Assembly: GCA_900546105.1 (NCBI GenBank) | Contig: URBP01000014.1 | Coordinates: forward strand, 1-31,917 | Direction of reading: 5' to 3' | Source: an uncultured Collinsella sp. | GTDB taxonomy: Bacteria > Actinomycetota > Coriobacteriia > Coriobacteriales > Coriobacteriaceae | DNA length: 31,917 nt | Part shown: in pieces, positions 22,305 through 30,640 of the stretch | How positions within the stretch are numbered: position 1 is the first letter of the stretch | Layout: each line of letters starts with the position of its first letter | Position numbers and translations under genes: made by a program | The notes under the pieces: model-generated | Seen by the model: only the letters and a program-made list of their open reading frames with translations | Told to the model about the DNA's origin: nothing | The model's database searches: none

Positions 22305-25019
22305 ATGGCAAAAGTCCGTGTGTCCACCCTGGCCAAAGAGTTCGGCATGACCTCCAAGGAACTGATGGGTCATCTCGCCGAAATGAAGATTCCCGCTAAG
22401 TCCGCTTCCTCCACCTTGGAGGACGCCTATGTCGCCATGGTCCGCAAGCAGCTCGCCTCGGTGATCGAGGCCCGCGCTCAGGAAGTCGAGGCCGCCAAGC
22501 AGGCCGAGGAGCAGGCAGCTGCCGCCGAGGAGGCCGCACGTGCCGCCGAGGCCGAGCGCGAGCGCATCGCCGCCGAGAAGGCCCGCGAGGAGGAGCGCCG
22601 CCAGTTTGCCGCAGCCCAGGCTGCCGAGGAGGCCGCCCGCGCCGAGGCCGAGGCCAAGAAGAAGGCTGAGCAGGAGCGCCTTGCTCGCGAGAAAGAGGAG
22701 GCTGCCCGCGAGGCCCAGCGCCGCGCCGTTCCCGCTTCCGACTCCGGTTCGCGCTTCCGTTCGCTGCTCGACCAGATCGCCGCACAGGAGACCGTGCTCA
22801 AGGAGAAGAAGGACGCCGAGGACAAGGCCAAGGCCGAGCGCGCCGCTGAGCGCGGTAACCGTCGTGGCGGCAACAACGACCGCCGCGGTGGCCGTCGTAA
22901 CGATCGTAACGCCTCCGACAACAACTCCGAGCGCAACGCCTCCGAGAGCCGTCCGCACAGCCATCGCACCAACGCCAGCAACAACGTCGCTGCCGGCATG
23001 GACTTCCCCAACCCCGATAAGCAGGGCAAGGGCAAGAAGCGCAAGGGCGGTCACAACAACGAAGAGGACCACTATAGCCGCATGGCTCGCGAGGCCGAGG
23101 AGTACAGCCGCGAGAAGGTGCTCGAGGAGGCCCGCGCTGCCGTCGAGGAGGCCTCTCGCGAGTCCACCGGTCGCCGCAAGAAGCGCAAGGAGAAGCGCGA
23201 GCGCGAGGCTGCCAAGGCTCAGGAGGAGCGCAAGATAGAGGAGGCGCTGGCCCAGGGCGTGAACCCCGAGGAGCTCGACGCCATCAAGGTCTCCCAGGGC
23301 GTTACCGTCCAGGAGCTTGCTGAGGCCCTCGACGTTCCGGCCAACGACATCATCAAGCGCCTGTTCCTGCTGGGCACGCCGCTCACCATGACACAGTCCA
23401 TGTCTGACGACCTCGTCGAGCTCGTTGCCGACGACCTGGGCCGTCAGATCAAGATCATCACCCCCGAGGAGGAGAACACCTTCTCGTTCTACGACGATCC
23501 CGTCGACCTTAAGCCGCGCGCCCCGGTCGTCACCGTCATGGGTCACGTCGACCACGGCAAGACGAGCCTCCTCGACGCCATCCGTCACACCGGTGTCGCT
23601 GCCGGCGAGGCGGGCGGCATTACCCAGGCAATCGGCGCTTCGCAGGTTATGATCAACGACCGCAAGATCACCTTCATCGATACCCCGGGTCACGCCACCT
23701 TTACGGCCATGCGTGCCCGTGGTGCCAAGGTGACCGATATCGTCATTCTAATCGTGGCTGCCGACGACGGCGTCATGCCCCAGACCGTCGAGTCGATCAA
23801 CCACGCCAAGGCCGCCGGCGTACCCATCGTCGTCGCCGTCAACAAGATCGATAAGCCGGGCGCCAACCCCGACCGCGTACGCCAGGAGCTCACCGAGTAT
23901 GGTGTCATCCCCGAGGAGTGGGGCGGACAGAACATGTTCGTCAACATCTCGGCGAAGCAGAAGATCGGTATCGACGACCTTCTGGAGACCGTGCTGCTTC
24001 AGGCAGACGTGCTCGAGCTCAAGGCCAACCCGGACACCTTTGCCTCCGGCAACGTCCTCGAGGCCAAGCTCGACAAGGGCCGCGGCTCGGTCGCTACCGT
24101 GCTTGTGACCCGCGGTACCCTGCACGTGGGCGATACGCTGGTCGCCGGCCTTACCTACGGCCGCGTCCGCGCCATGCTTGACCCCAAGGGTCGCGCCGTC
24201 ACCGAGGCCGGTCCCTCCGACGCCGTCGAGATCCTGGGCCTGCAGTCCGTGCCCAACGCCGGTGACGAGTTCCGCGTGTTCGAGGACGAGCGCGAGGCTC
24301 GCGCCCTTGCCGACGAGCGTTCGCTCAAGGCCCGTATCGAGGAGCAGAGCCGCGTGAAGCACGTCACGCTCGAGAACCTCTTCGAGACCATTGCCGACGC
24401 CGAGGTCAAGGAGCTCAACCTGATCATCAAGGCCGACGTCCAGGGTTCCATCGAGGCCCTTCAGGATTCGCTCGACAAGATGGATCAGTCCGAGGTTCGT
24501 ATCAACACGATCCACTCCGCCGTTGGTGCCATCAACGAGACCGACGTCGTCCTGGCCGACGCCTCCAACGCCATCATCATCGGCTTTGGCGTCCGTCCCG
24601 ACGGTAAGGCCCGCTCCGCCGCCGAGCGCGAGGGCGTCGAGATCCGTTGCTACGACGTCATCTACAAGTGCCTCGAGGAACTCGACGCTGCCCGTATCGG
24701 CATGCTTAAGCCCACCGAGGTCGAGGTCTCCACGGGTACCGCGACCGTCCTGGACACCTTCAAGGTGCCCAAAGTCGGTATCGCCGCCGGTGTCCGTGTC
24801 GAAGAGGGCGAGATCGCCGCGACCGATTCCGTGCGTCTGGTGCGCGACGGCATCGTGGTCTTCAACGGCAAGATCGCCTCGATGCGCCACTACAAGGACG
24901 AGGCCAAGAGCCTCAAGAGCGGTTCCGAGGGCGGCATTGGCCTGGAGAACTTCCAGGACATCAAGCCCGGCGACCAGATCGAGGGTTACCGCATCGACCA
25001 GGTTGCCCGTACCGAGTAG
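22305..25019 (+). CDS. infB: Translation initiation factor IF-2
   Basis: 904 residues. IF-2 is the GTPase that places fMet-tRNA on the 30S subunit and joins the subunits. An IF2_N domain (VSTLAKEFGMTSKELMGHL) opens the protein, followed by a long Ala/Glu/Arg/Lys-rich helical and then Asn/Arg-rich disordered region (~60-300), a second IF2_N-like domain (~325-375), and the G domain: GHVDHGKT (413-420), DTPGH (459-463), NKID (513-516). Domains II-IV complete it. Length is within the actinobacterial range. The N-terminal repeats make the antisense frames open; those are not genes. Confidence 0.97.
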   Translation: MAKVRVSTLAKEFGMTSKELMGHLAEMKIPAKSASSTLEDAYVAMVRKQLASVIEARAQEVEAAKQAEEQAAAAEEAARAAEAERERIAAEKAREEERRQFAAAQAAEEAARAEAEAKKKAEQERLAREKEEAAREAQRRAVPASDSGSRFRSLLDQIAAQETVLKEKKDAEDKAKAERAAERGNRRGGNNDRRGGRRNDRNASDNNSERNASESRPHSHRTNASNNVAAGMDFPNPDKQGKGKKRKGGHNNEEDHYSRMAREAEEYSREKVLEEARAAVEEASRESTGRRKKRKEKREREAAKAQEERKIEEALAQGVNPEELDAIKVSQGVTVQELAEALDVPANDIIKRLFLLGTPLTMTQSMSDDLVELVADDLGRQIKIITPEEENTFSFYDDPVDLKPRAPVVTVMGHVDHGKTSLLDAIRHTGVAAGEAGGITQAIGASQVMINDRKITFIDTPGHATFTAMRARGAKVTDIVILIVAADDGVMPQTVESINHAKAAGVPIVVAVNKIDKPGANPDRVRQELTEYGVIPEEWGGQNMFVNISAKQKIGIDDLLETVLLQADVLELKANPDTFASGNVLEAKLDKGRGSVATVLVTRGTLHVGDTLVAGLTYGRVRAMLDPKGRAVTEAGPSDAVEILGLQSVPNAGDEFRVFEDEREARALADERSLKARIEEQSRVKHVTLENLFETIADAEVKELNLIIKADVQGSIEALQDSLDKMDQSEVRINTIHSAVGAINETDVVLADASNAIIIGFGVRPDGKARSAAEREGVEIRCYDVIYKCLEELDAARIGMLKPTEVEVSTGTATVLDTFKVPKVGIAAGVRVEEGEIAATDSVRLVRDGIVVFNGKIASMRHYKDEAKSLKSGSEGGIGLENFQDIKPGDQIEGYRIDQVARTE

Positions 25020-25030
25020 GGGGTAGCGCT

Positions 25031-25441
25031 ATGAAGCAAACGCAGGCAACCCGCCGTCTGGGCGAGCAGCTTCGCGAGAAGCTCGGTTATATCCTGCTCT
25101 TTGAGGTTTCCGATCCGCGTCTCGACCTGGTTACTTTGACCGCGGTCGAGGTCGCGGTGGACCGTTCGTTCGCGCGCGTGTTCGTGTCGTGCGATGCGAG
25201 CCGCTACGACGAGGTCATGGAGGCGCTCGCAAGCGCTAAGGGCCGTATTCGCAGCCTGTTGGCTCGCTCGCTCGATTGGCGTGTCACGCCCGAGCTCGAT
25301 TTTCGCATCGATCGCTCGACCGATGAGGCCGAGCGCATCACGCGTGCGCTGGAAAATGTTCCCGCCACGCTTGCGATCGAAAAGGACGAGGACGGCTATC
25401 CGATAGCGGATGCCGCCCAGGAGGCAGCTTTAGATGACTAA
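25031..25441 (+). CDS. rbfA: Ribosome-binding factor A
   Basis: 136 residues, 11 nt after infB with GGGGGTAG near the start. The KH-like fold is visible: RRLGEQLREKLGYIL, VSDPRLDLVTLTAVEVAVDRSFARVFVS and LARSLDWRVTPELDFRIDRS. RbfA acts late in 30S maturation at the 16S 5' end. It overlaps the next gene by 8 nt. Confidence 0.93.
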   Translation: MKQTQATRRLGEQLREKLGYILLFEVSDPRLDLVTLTAVEVAVDRSFARVFVSCDASRYDEVMEALASAKGRIRSLLARSLDWRVTPELDFRIDRSTDEAERITRALENVPATLAIEKDEDGYPIADAAQEAALDD

Positions 25442-26477
25442 TTCCGCCGACCTCGCCTCGTGCGAGTCTGCAGATATTCAGCGACGCATCCTCGAGCTCA
25501 TCGAGGGTGCGTCCTCCATTGCGATTTCGGGACATACTTCTCCCGATGGCGATGCCTTGGGCTCCGTGTTGGGTCTGGGCCTTTCGCTTATGAAGTTTTT
25601 CCCTAATAAGGACATTGCGCTGCTGCTGGCAGACGATGACCCGGTTCCGCGCATCTACCGCTTTATGGAGGGTGCCGATCGCCTAGTGCCGGCATCTGCG
25701 TACACCGGTAATCCGGACCTGTTCATCTCGGTGGACGTACCGGTCATCGAGCGTCTCAATAATTCCGCCGAGGTGCTTCGTCGCTCCAAGCATGTGGTGT
25801 GCTTCGATCACCATCCGGCGCGCGAGGAGTTTGCCGAGCTCAGCCTGAGGCACGTCGAAGCTGCAGCCTGCGCCATGATCATCGACCGCTTCTTGGACAA
25901 TTGCGGCATTGTCGCACGTGACGGCGTTGCGACCTGCCTGCTGTGCGGCCTGGTTACCGATACCGGCCGTTTTCAGTACCAAAACGCCGATGCCGCCGCG
26001 TTCCATGCAGCCTCGCGTCTGGTTGCCCACGGTGCCGATCCGGCGCGTGTGGCGCTCGAGGTCTACCAGAGCATGCGCGTTGAGTTTTTGCACCTCAAGT
26101 CCATCGTTATGGGCCGCATCAAGACGGTGGCCCACGGGCGCGTCGCGTATAGTTACGCGTACCAGAGTGACCTTGAGGCTTGCGGCGTCACCTCGGATGA
26201 GTGCGACGGCCTGGTCGATGTGGTGCGCTCGGTGATGGGCGTCGAGGTCTGCCTGTTCCTGAAGGGCATTGAGGGCGATACCAAGGTGCGCGGCAACCTG
26301 CGCTCCAAGGGCGACCTCAACGTGTCCGAGATCGCTGCTGCATTTGGCGGAGGCGGACATCCCGCTGCCGCCGGTTTCTCCAACAACGGAACGATTCTCG
26401 AGACGCTCACCGTGGCACTTCCCATGCTGGCCGAGCTGGTAGGGGAGGATCCCGCTTCGGTGACCGTCGAGCTTTAA
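25434..26477 (+). CDS. DHH/DHHA1 phosphoesterase (NrnA-like oligoribonuclease / PAP phosphatase)
   Basis: 347 residues starting inside the end of rbfA (ATGACTAA overlap). The metal-binding set of the DHH family is complete: HTSPDGD (H34, D38, D40), CFDHHP (D125-H127), and the DHHA1 substrate motif GGGGHPAA (305-312). Enzymes of this type in the rbfA-truB interval degrade short RNAs or pAp (NrnA) or, in some relatives, c-di-nucleotide products such as pApA and pGpG. The last point is worth noting because the window also encodes a c-di-GMP-responsive operon; which substrate is used cannot be read from sequence. Confidence 0.92.
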   Translation: MTNSADLASCESADIQRRILELIEGASSIAISGHTSPDGDALGSVLGLGLSLMKFFPNKDIALLLADDDPVPRIYRFMEGADRLVPASAYTGNPDLFISVDVPVIERLNNSAEVLRRSKHVVCFDHHPAREEFAELSLRHVEAAACAMIIDRFLDNCGIVARDGVATCLLCGLVTDTGRFQYQNADAAAFHAASRLVAHGADPARVALEVYQSMRVEFLHLKSIVMGRIKTVAHGRVAYSYAYQSDLEACGVTSDECDGLVDVVRSVMGVEVCLFLKGIEGDTKVRGNLRSKGDLNVSEIAAAFGGGGHPAAAGFSNNGTILETLTVALPMLAELVGEDPASVTVEL

Positions 26478-26492
26478 CTTTTTGGATGGTAC

Positions 26493-27425
26493 ATGGCTCG
26501 TCGTACGCCTTCTCAACTGAATATGCTGCTCGCCGTCGATAAGCCGGTGGGCTGCACGTCCCACGACGTGGTTTCGCAATGCCGACGCGCCCTCCATGAG
26601 CGGCGCGTCGGCCATGCCGGCACGCTCGACCCCATGGCATCGGGTGTCATGGTGGTGGGCGTGGGCCAGGCCACCCGTCTGCTGGGCATGCTAACCCTCG
26701 ATACCAAAAGCTATGTCGCCGACATTTCGTTTGGCGCCGAGACCAATACCGATGATGCGGAGGGCGAGGCGGTCCGCACGGTGGCTGTTGCCAACGAGCT
26801 CCGCGATCCTGCCTATGCCCGTGAGCGCTTGGCCGCTATGCTGGGTCCGCAGATGCAGGTACCGCCGGCGTTTTCGGCTATCTCGGTCAATGGCGTTCGC
26901 GCCTACAAATCTGCTCGCGAGGGCAATGCGGTGGACCTACCTTCGCGTCCCGTCGAGGTCTATGCTGCCGACCTGATCGCCGTGGGCGGCGAAGGTGATA
27001 CGTGTGTGTGGACCGTGGCGTTCTCGGTGAGCAAGGGCACCTATATCCGTGCGCTCGCTCGCGACTTGGGCCGCGCCTGCGAGAGCGCCGCGCACATTTC
27101 TGCGCTGCGCCGCACGGCCTCCGGTGTTGTTTCCATTGGCGCTTGTCATGCGGTTGAGGAGCTTTCTCCCGAGTCCGCGGCTGGCTTTGCCCTGGATCCC
27201 ATTGCAGCCCTGGGCGCCACGCGTGTTGACTTGCCTGGCAATCTTGCCGACGATCTGCTCTGCGGCCGGCGCATTCCCGTTGAGCGTGCGCTTGCCGATT
27301 TCGATACCTCGAAGTCGCCTTTTGCGTTGGTGCTCGATGGGGGACTCAAGGCGCTCGCCCGCATTGAGAGTGGCCGCTTTGTCATGGAGCACGTGTTTCC
27401 GCAGGCAATCGGCGGTGTTCGATGA
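26493..27425 (+). CDS. truB: tRNA pseudouridine-55 synthase TruB
   Basis: 310 residues, 15 nt after the DHH gene. It makes pseudouridine 55 in the tRNA T-loop. The motif GHAGTLDPMASG holds the catalytic Asp (D46). LLAVDKPVGCTSHDVV, the RVGH segment and later SVSKGTYIRALARDLG are all standard. The stop overlaps ribF (ATGA). Confidence 0.96.
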   Translation: MARRTPSQLNMLLAVDKPVGCTSHDVVSQCRRALHERRVGHAGTLDPMASGVMVVGVGQATRLLGMLTLDTKSYVADISFGAETNTDDAEGEAVRTVAVANELRDPAYARERLAAMLGPQMQVPPAFSAISVNGVRAYKSAREGNAVDLPSRPVEVYAADLIAVGGEGDTCVWTVAFSVSKGTYIRALARDLGRACESAAHISALRRTASGVVSIGACHAVEELSPESAAGFALDPIAALGATRVDLPGNLADDLLCGRRIPVERALADFDTSKSPFALVLDGGLKALARIESGRFVMEHVFPQAIGGVR

Positions 27426-28429
27426 TGTTGTCCGCTCGCGAGCTCGCGCGTATCTTTTTCGCGGGCGAGTCGGACGAGGCTCGCATCGTTACTGCCGATG
27501 CGTTTGATGAGTGCGAGCACTTGGGTGCCGCATCGATTGCCATCGGCGTGTTCGATGGTGTGCACCGTGGACACCAGGAACTCATCGAAGCGCTTGTCCG
27601 TGATGCCCGTGCCCATGGCTGCAAGGCGGTCGTGGTCACTTTCGATCCCGACCCGGACGTTGTGGTGAGCCCTTCGCCCGCTCAAAAATTGATGACGACG
27701 GCCGACCGTCTACATGCCTTGGCTCAGACCGGGGTCGATGCGGTGGTGGCCGTTCCCTTTACGCCTGAGGTTGCGGCACTCGACCATGTCGGTTTTCTCG
27801 CACTGCTGTCACGCGTGGTCGACATTCGTTCGATTCGCGTTGGCAGCGACTTTAGGCTGGGTCGCGGCGGTGCTTCTGGTGTTGCCGAGATGCGCGCCTG
27901 GGGTTCCGAGCACGGCGTTGACGTGTATGCTCACGACCTGCTTTGCGAGGGCGGTGAGGCCATTTGCGCCACCCGCATTCGTCATGAGCTGGGACAGGGC
28001 CATGTGGAGCTGGCTGCTGAGTTGCTCGGCCGCCCGTATATGCTGCGCGGCGGTGTTATTCGCGGCCGTCACGAGGGCTCTGGCATGGGCTTTCCCACGG
28101 CAAATCTGCAGGTTCCCGACGGAATTCAGGTGCCTGCCGATGGCGTGTATGAGGGCCTGGTGCTCGTCGATGACACCGTATGGCCTGCTGCCGTGAACGT
28201 CGGCCTGCCGCCAACGTATGCCGACGATGCCGCTTCGGCGCATCTCGAGGCTAATTTAATTGGTTATACGGGCGACCTGTACGGCGCTTCCGTTTCGCTG
28301 GCGTTTACGCGCTGGCTGCGTCCCTCGCGTGTGTTCGAATCGCTGGATGAGTTGATTGCGACCGTCGAGGGGAATATCGAGGACATTCGTCACAACTTGG
28401 GTGAGCAAGGGGTGGGCATCCGTGATTAG
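27422..28429 (+). CDS. ribF: Bifunctional riboflavin kinase / FAD synthetase
   Basis: 335 residues, coupled to truB by ATGA; a second ATG at 27425 could also serve. The N-terminal nucleotidyltransferase domain has GVFDGVHRGHQ (H48, H51) and VTFDPDP. The C-terminal flavokinase domain has GMGFPTANL (T226, N228) and a GVYEG strand. Together they turn riboflavin into FMN and FAD. Length is typical. It overlaps dnaG by 8 nt. Confidence 0.96.
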   Translation: MMLSARELARIFFAGESDEARIVTADAFDECEHLGAASIAIGVFDGVHRGHQELIEALVRDARAHGCKAVVVTFDPDPDVVVSPSPAQKLMTTADRLHALAQTGVDAVVAVPFTPEVAALDHVGFLALLSRVVDIRSIRVGSDFRLGRGGASGVAEMRAWGSEHGVDVYAHDLLCEGGEAICATRIRHELGQGHVELAAELLGRPYMLRGGVIRGRHEGSGMGFPTANLQVPDGIQVPADGVYEGLVLVDDTVWPAAVNVGLPPTYADDAASAHLEANLIGYTGDLYGASVSLAFTRWLRPSRVFESLDELIATVEGNIEDIRHNLGEQGVGIRD

Positions 28430-30530
28430 CGATGAGGAAAAAGATCAGGTACGCGCTGCGTCCGACCTGGTTGCCATCGTGCAGGAAACGGTTGAGCTCA
28501 AGCCCCGCGGCCATGAGTTTTGGGGCTGCTGCCCGTTTCATGGCGAAAAGACTCCGTCCTTCCACATTATTCCCGCCACGCAGGTGTGGCATTGCTTTGG
28601 TTGCGGCGAGGGTGGCGACGTCTTCACCTATATCATGAAGCGCGAGAACCTGAGCTTTCCCGAGTCAATCCGCTATTTGGCCGATCGTGCGGGTATTGAG
28701 CTGCATGACACCGGAGATCGTCGCGAGCGCGGTACCAAGCGTGCCCGAATCTATGATCTGTGCGCCGAGACCGCCCAGTTCTACCACACCATGCTTATGC
28801 GCGGTAAGGACGGTCGTCCACGCGAGTACTTTGCCAGCCGCGGCATGGGTGGCGACGTCTGCCGCCGCTACTGCCTGGGCTTTGCACCGGGACGCAACGC
28901 GCTGGTGTCGCACCTGTCCCAGGCGGGTTTTACCCCGCAGGAGATGATCGACGCCAACGTTGCCGTGAGCCGCGGGCGCGGGCAGCTTGCCGACCGCTTC
29001 TACGACCGCGTGATGTTTCCCATCTTTGACGAGCAGGGTCACAACATTGCCTTTGGCGGGCGCATCATGGGTGACGGCCAACCCAAGTACCTCAACACCG
29101 CCGAGACGAGCGTGTTCCATAAAAAGCGAAACCTCTATGGCTTTAACTGGGCCAAGGAGTTTATCGTCGCGCAGGATACGGCCATCGTGGTGGAGGGCTA
29201 TACCGATTGCATCGCCTGCTGGGAGGCGGGGATCAAAAACGTTGTCGCCACGCTGGGCACCGCGCTCACGGAGCATCACGTCAAGACGCTCACCCGCTTT
29301 GCCAAGCGCATCGTGTATATGTTCGACGGCGATGCCGCGGGCCAGAAGGCCGCCCGTCGCGCGATTCAGTTTATCGAGCAGGATTCGATGGATTTGCGCT
29401 GCGTGGTGCTGCCCGACGGCAACGACCCCATGGAGTTCATCACAGCGCACGGCGGCCAGGAGCTGCAGAAACGCATTGACGCTGCCGAGCCGCTTATGGA
29501 CTTTGTCTACCGTTCGCTGCAGGAGTCGAGCGACATTTCTACGCCGGGCGGTCGTGCCAAGGCGCTCGAGGATGCGCTGACGCTCATCTATCCGCTGCGC
29601 GATAGCTACATGATCGATACGTACTTTATCCAGATTGCCGACCTGCTTGGCTTGGATCTGGATACAGTGCGTGCAAGCTCGGGCCGTGTGTTTCGCGATG
29701 TCGCCAAGCGCGAGAATGCGGAACGTCGTCGTGAGCAGAACTATGAGCGCCAGCGGGCGCAACTCGAGCGCTCTGGTAGCGCGGGCGGTCGGACGTCTGG
29801 TTCGCAGGGGGCATCTTGCGGTGCTTGGGCATCGGGCGCGACGCCGCCGGTGTCTGCGCCGGTCGAAGAAGAACCGTACGACTATGTCCCGCTCGATGCC
29901 TACAGTGCCGCGCCCGTGGAGGTCGTCGACGACCTGCCGCCGATCGATGTGCCTGATGGTATGGGTGCTGTGCCTGTGACTGATGGCTCGGGCGCTCCGG
30001 CTGCGGCGGCGCCGATGGTTCTTACTGATCTTGAGCGCAAGTCCTTGGCGGGGGAGCGCGAGCTGTTGACGATGCTTACGAGCTACCCCGACCTGTTCCG
30101 CACGTATGCCGACCGCATTTGCTCCATCGAGTGGGTTGACCCACGTCACGAGTCCATCGCATGGGCCGTTCTGGCAACGCCGCCGGGAACCGATCCTGTA
30201 GCCTGCATGGATGCGGCGCGCTCGGTGTGTCCCGAGGCGGCAACGCTTGTGAGCGCCGGGCGCATCTCGGCGACGAGCAAACACCCTACCGAGACGAACA
30301 TCGTGTTCATGCTTGATACGCTCGAGCTCTACACCATCAAGCGCCGCATGCGTGCCGCACAGGCCAAGCTGCGCCAGGACCGTTCGCTCGATGATGAAGC
30401 CCGTCGCGCGCTGACCGTGCAGGCCGCGCAGGATTCGCAGCGTCAACGCGAACTGCAAAAGTCGATCGGCGGCGTGGCGGACCCGTTCCGTTTGATCGGT
30501 CTGGAGTCCGCGGGCACCGAACAGGCCTAG
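28422..30530 (+). CDS. dnaG: DNA primase DnaG
   Basis: 702 residues from the GTG at 28422, which has AAGGGG upstream; the longer frame from 28356 runs through ribF and is rejected. It makes RNA primers at the replication fork. The zinc-finger domain has C37, H40, C58 and C61 (CPFHGEKTPSF, CFGCGEGGDVF). The TOPRIM core has VVEGYTD (E258) and FDGDAAG (D302, D304). A Ser/Gly/Ala/Pro-rich linker of ~100 residues (~440-540) separates it from the C-terminal helicase-binding domain. It is the last gene of the large cluster, and rpoD follows as in many bacteria. Confidence 0.96.
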   Translation: MISDEEKDQVRAASDLVAIVQETVELKPRGHEFWGCCPFHGEKTPSFHIIPATQVWHCFGCGEGGDVFTYIMKRENLSFPESIRYLADRAGIELHDTGDRRERGTKRARIYDLCAETAQFYHTMLMRGKDGRPREYFASRGMGGDVCRRYCLGFAPGRNALVSHLSQAGFTPQEMIDANVAVSRGRGQLADRFYDRVMFPIFDEQGHNIAFGGRIMGDGQPKYLNTAETSVFHKKRNLYGFNWAKEFIVAQDTAIVVEGYTDCIACWEAGIKNVVATLGTALTEHHVKTLTRFAKRIVYMFDGDAAGQKAARRAIQFIEQDSMDLRCVVLPDGNDPMEFITAHGGQELQKRIDAAEPLMDFVYRSLQESSDISTPGGRAKALEDALTLIYPLRDSYMIDTYFIQIADLLGLDLDTVRASSGRVFRDVAKRENAERRREQNYERQRAQLERSGSAGGRTSGSQGASCGAWASGATPPVSAPVEEEPYDYVPLDAYSAAPVEVVDDLPPIDVPDGMGAVPVTDGSGAPAAAAPMVLTDLERKSLAGERELLTMLTSYPDLFRTYADRICSIEWVDPRHESIAWAVLATPPGTDPVACMDAARSVCPEAATLVSAGRISATSKHPTETNIVFMLDTLELYTIKRRMRAAQAKLRQDRSLDDEARRALTVQAAQDSQRQRELQKSIGGVADPFRLIGLESAGTEQA

Positions 30531-30599
30531 ATGTTGTGGTCAACCAGCGTATTCTCGCCTATATCCAGTCCTCTTTTTGGGTATAGACACCTATGTGTG

Positions 30600-30608
30600 T
30601 GCTAAAGT
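30600..30608 (+). promoter_or_regulatory. Candidate rpoD promoter (extended -10)
   Basis: TGCTAAAGT fits TGnTATAAT with two mismatches. No good -35 is seen at 17 nt. It lies 32 nt before the rpoD start, in the 110-bp gap after dnaG, where no intrinsic terminator is evident. Confidence 0.4.
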
Positions 30609-30640
30609 ATTGAGTCCTGTGGACTATGAAGGGAGAATCT

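Noticed and set aside
22266..23693. Minus-strand Leu/Gly/Ala-rich frame opposite infB that looks like a membrane protein
   Set aside because: Antisense of the Glu/Ala/Arg/Lys-rich IF-2 linker gives artificial hydrophobic stretches; no start signal.
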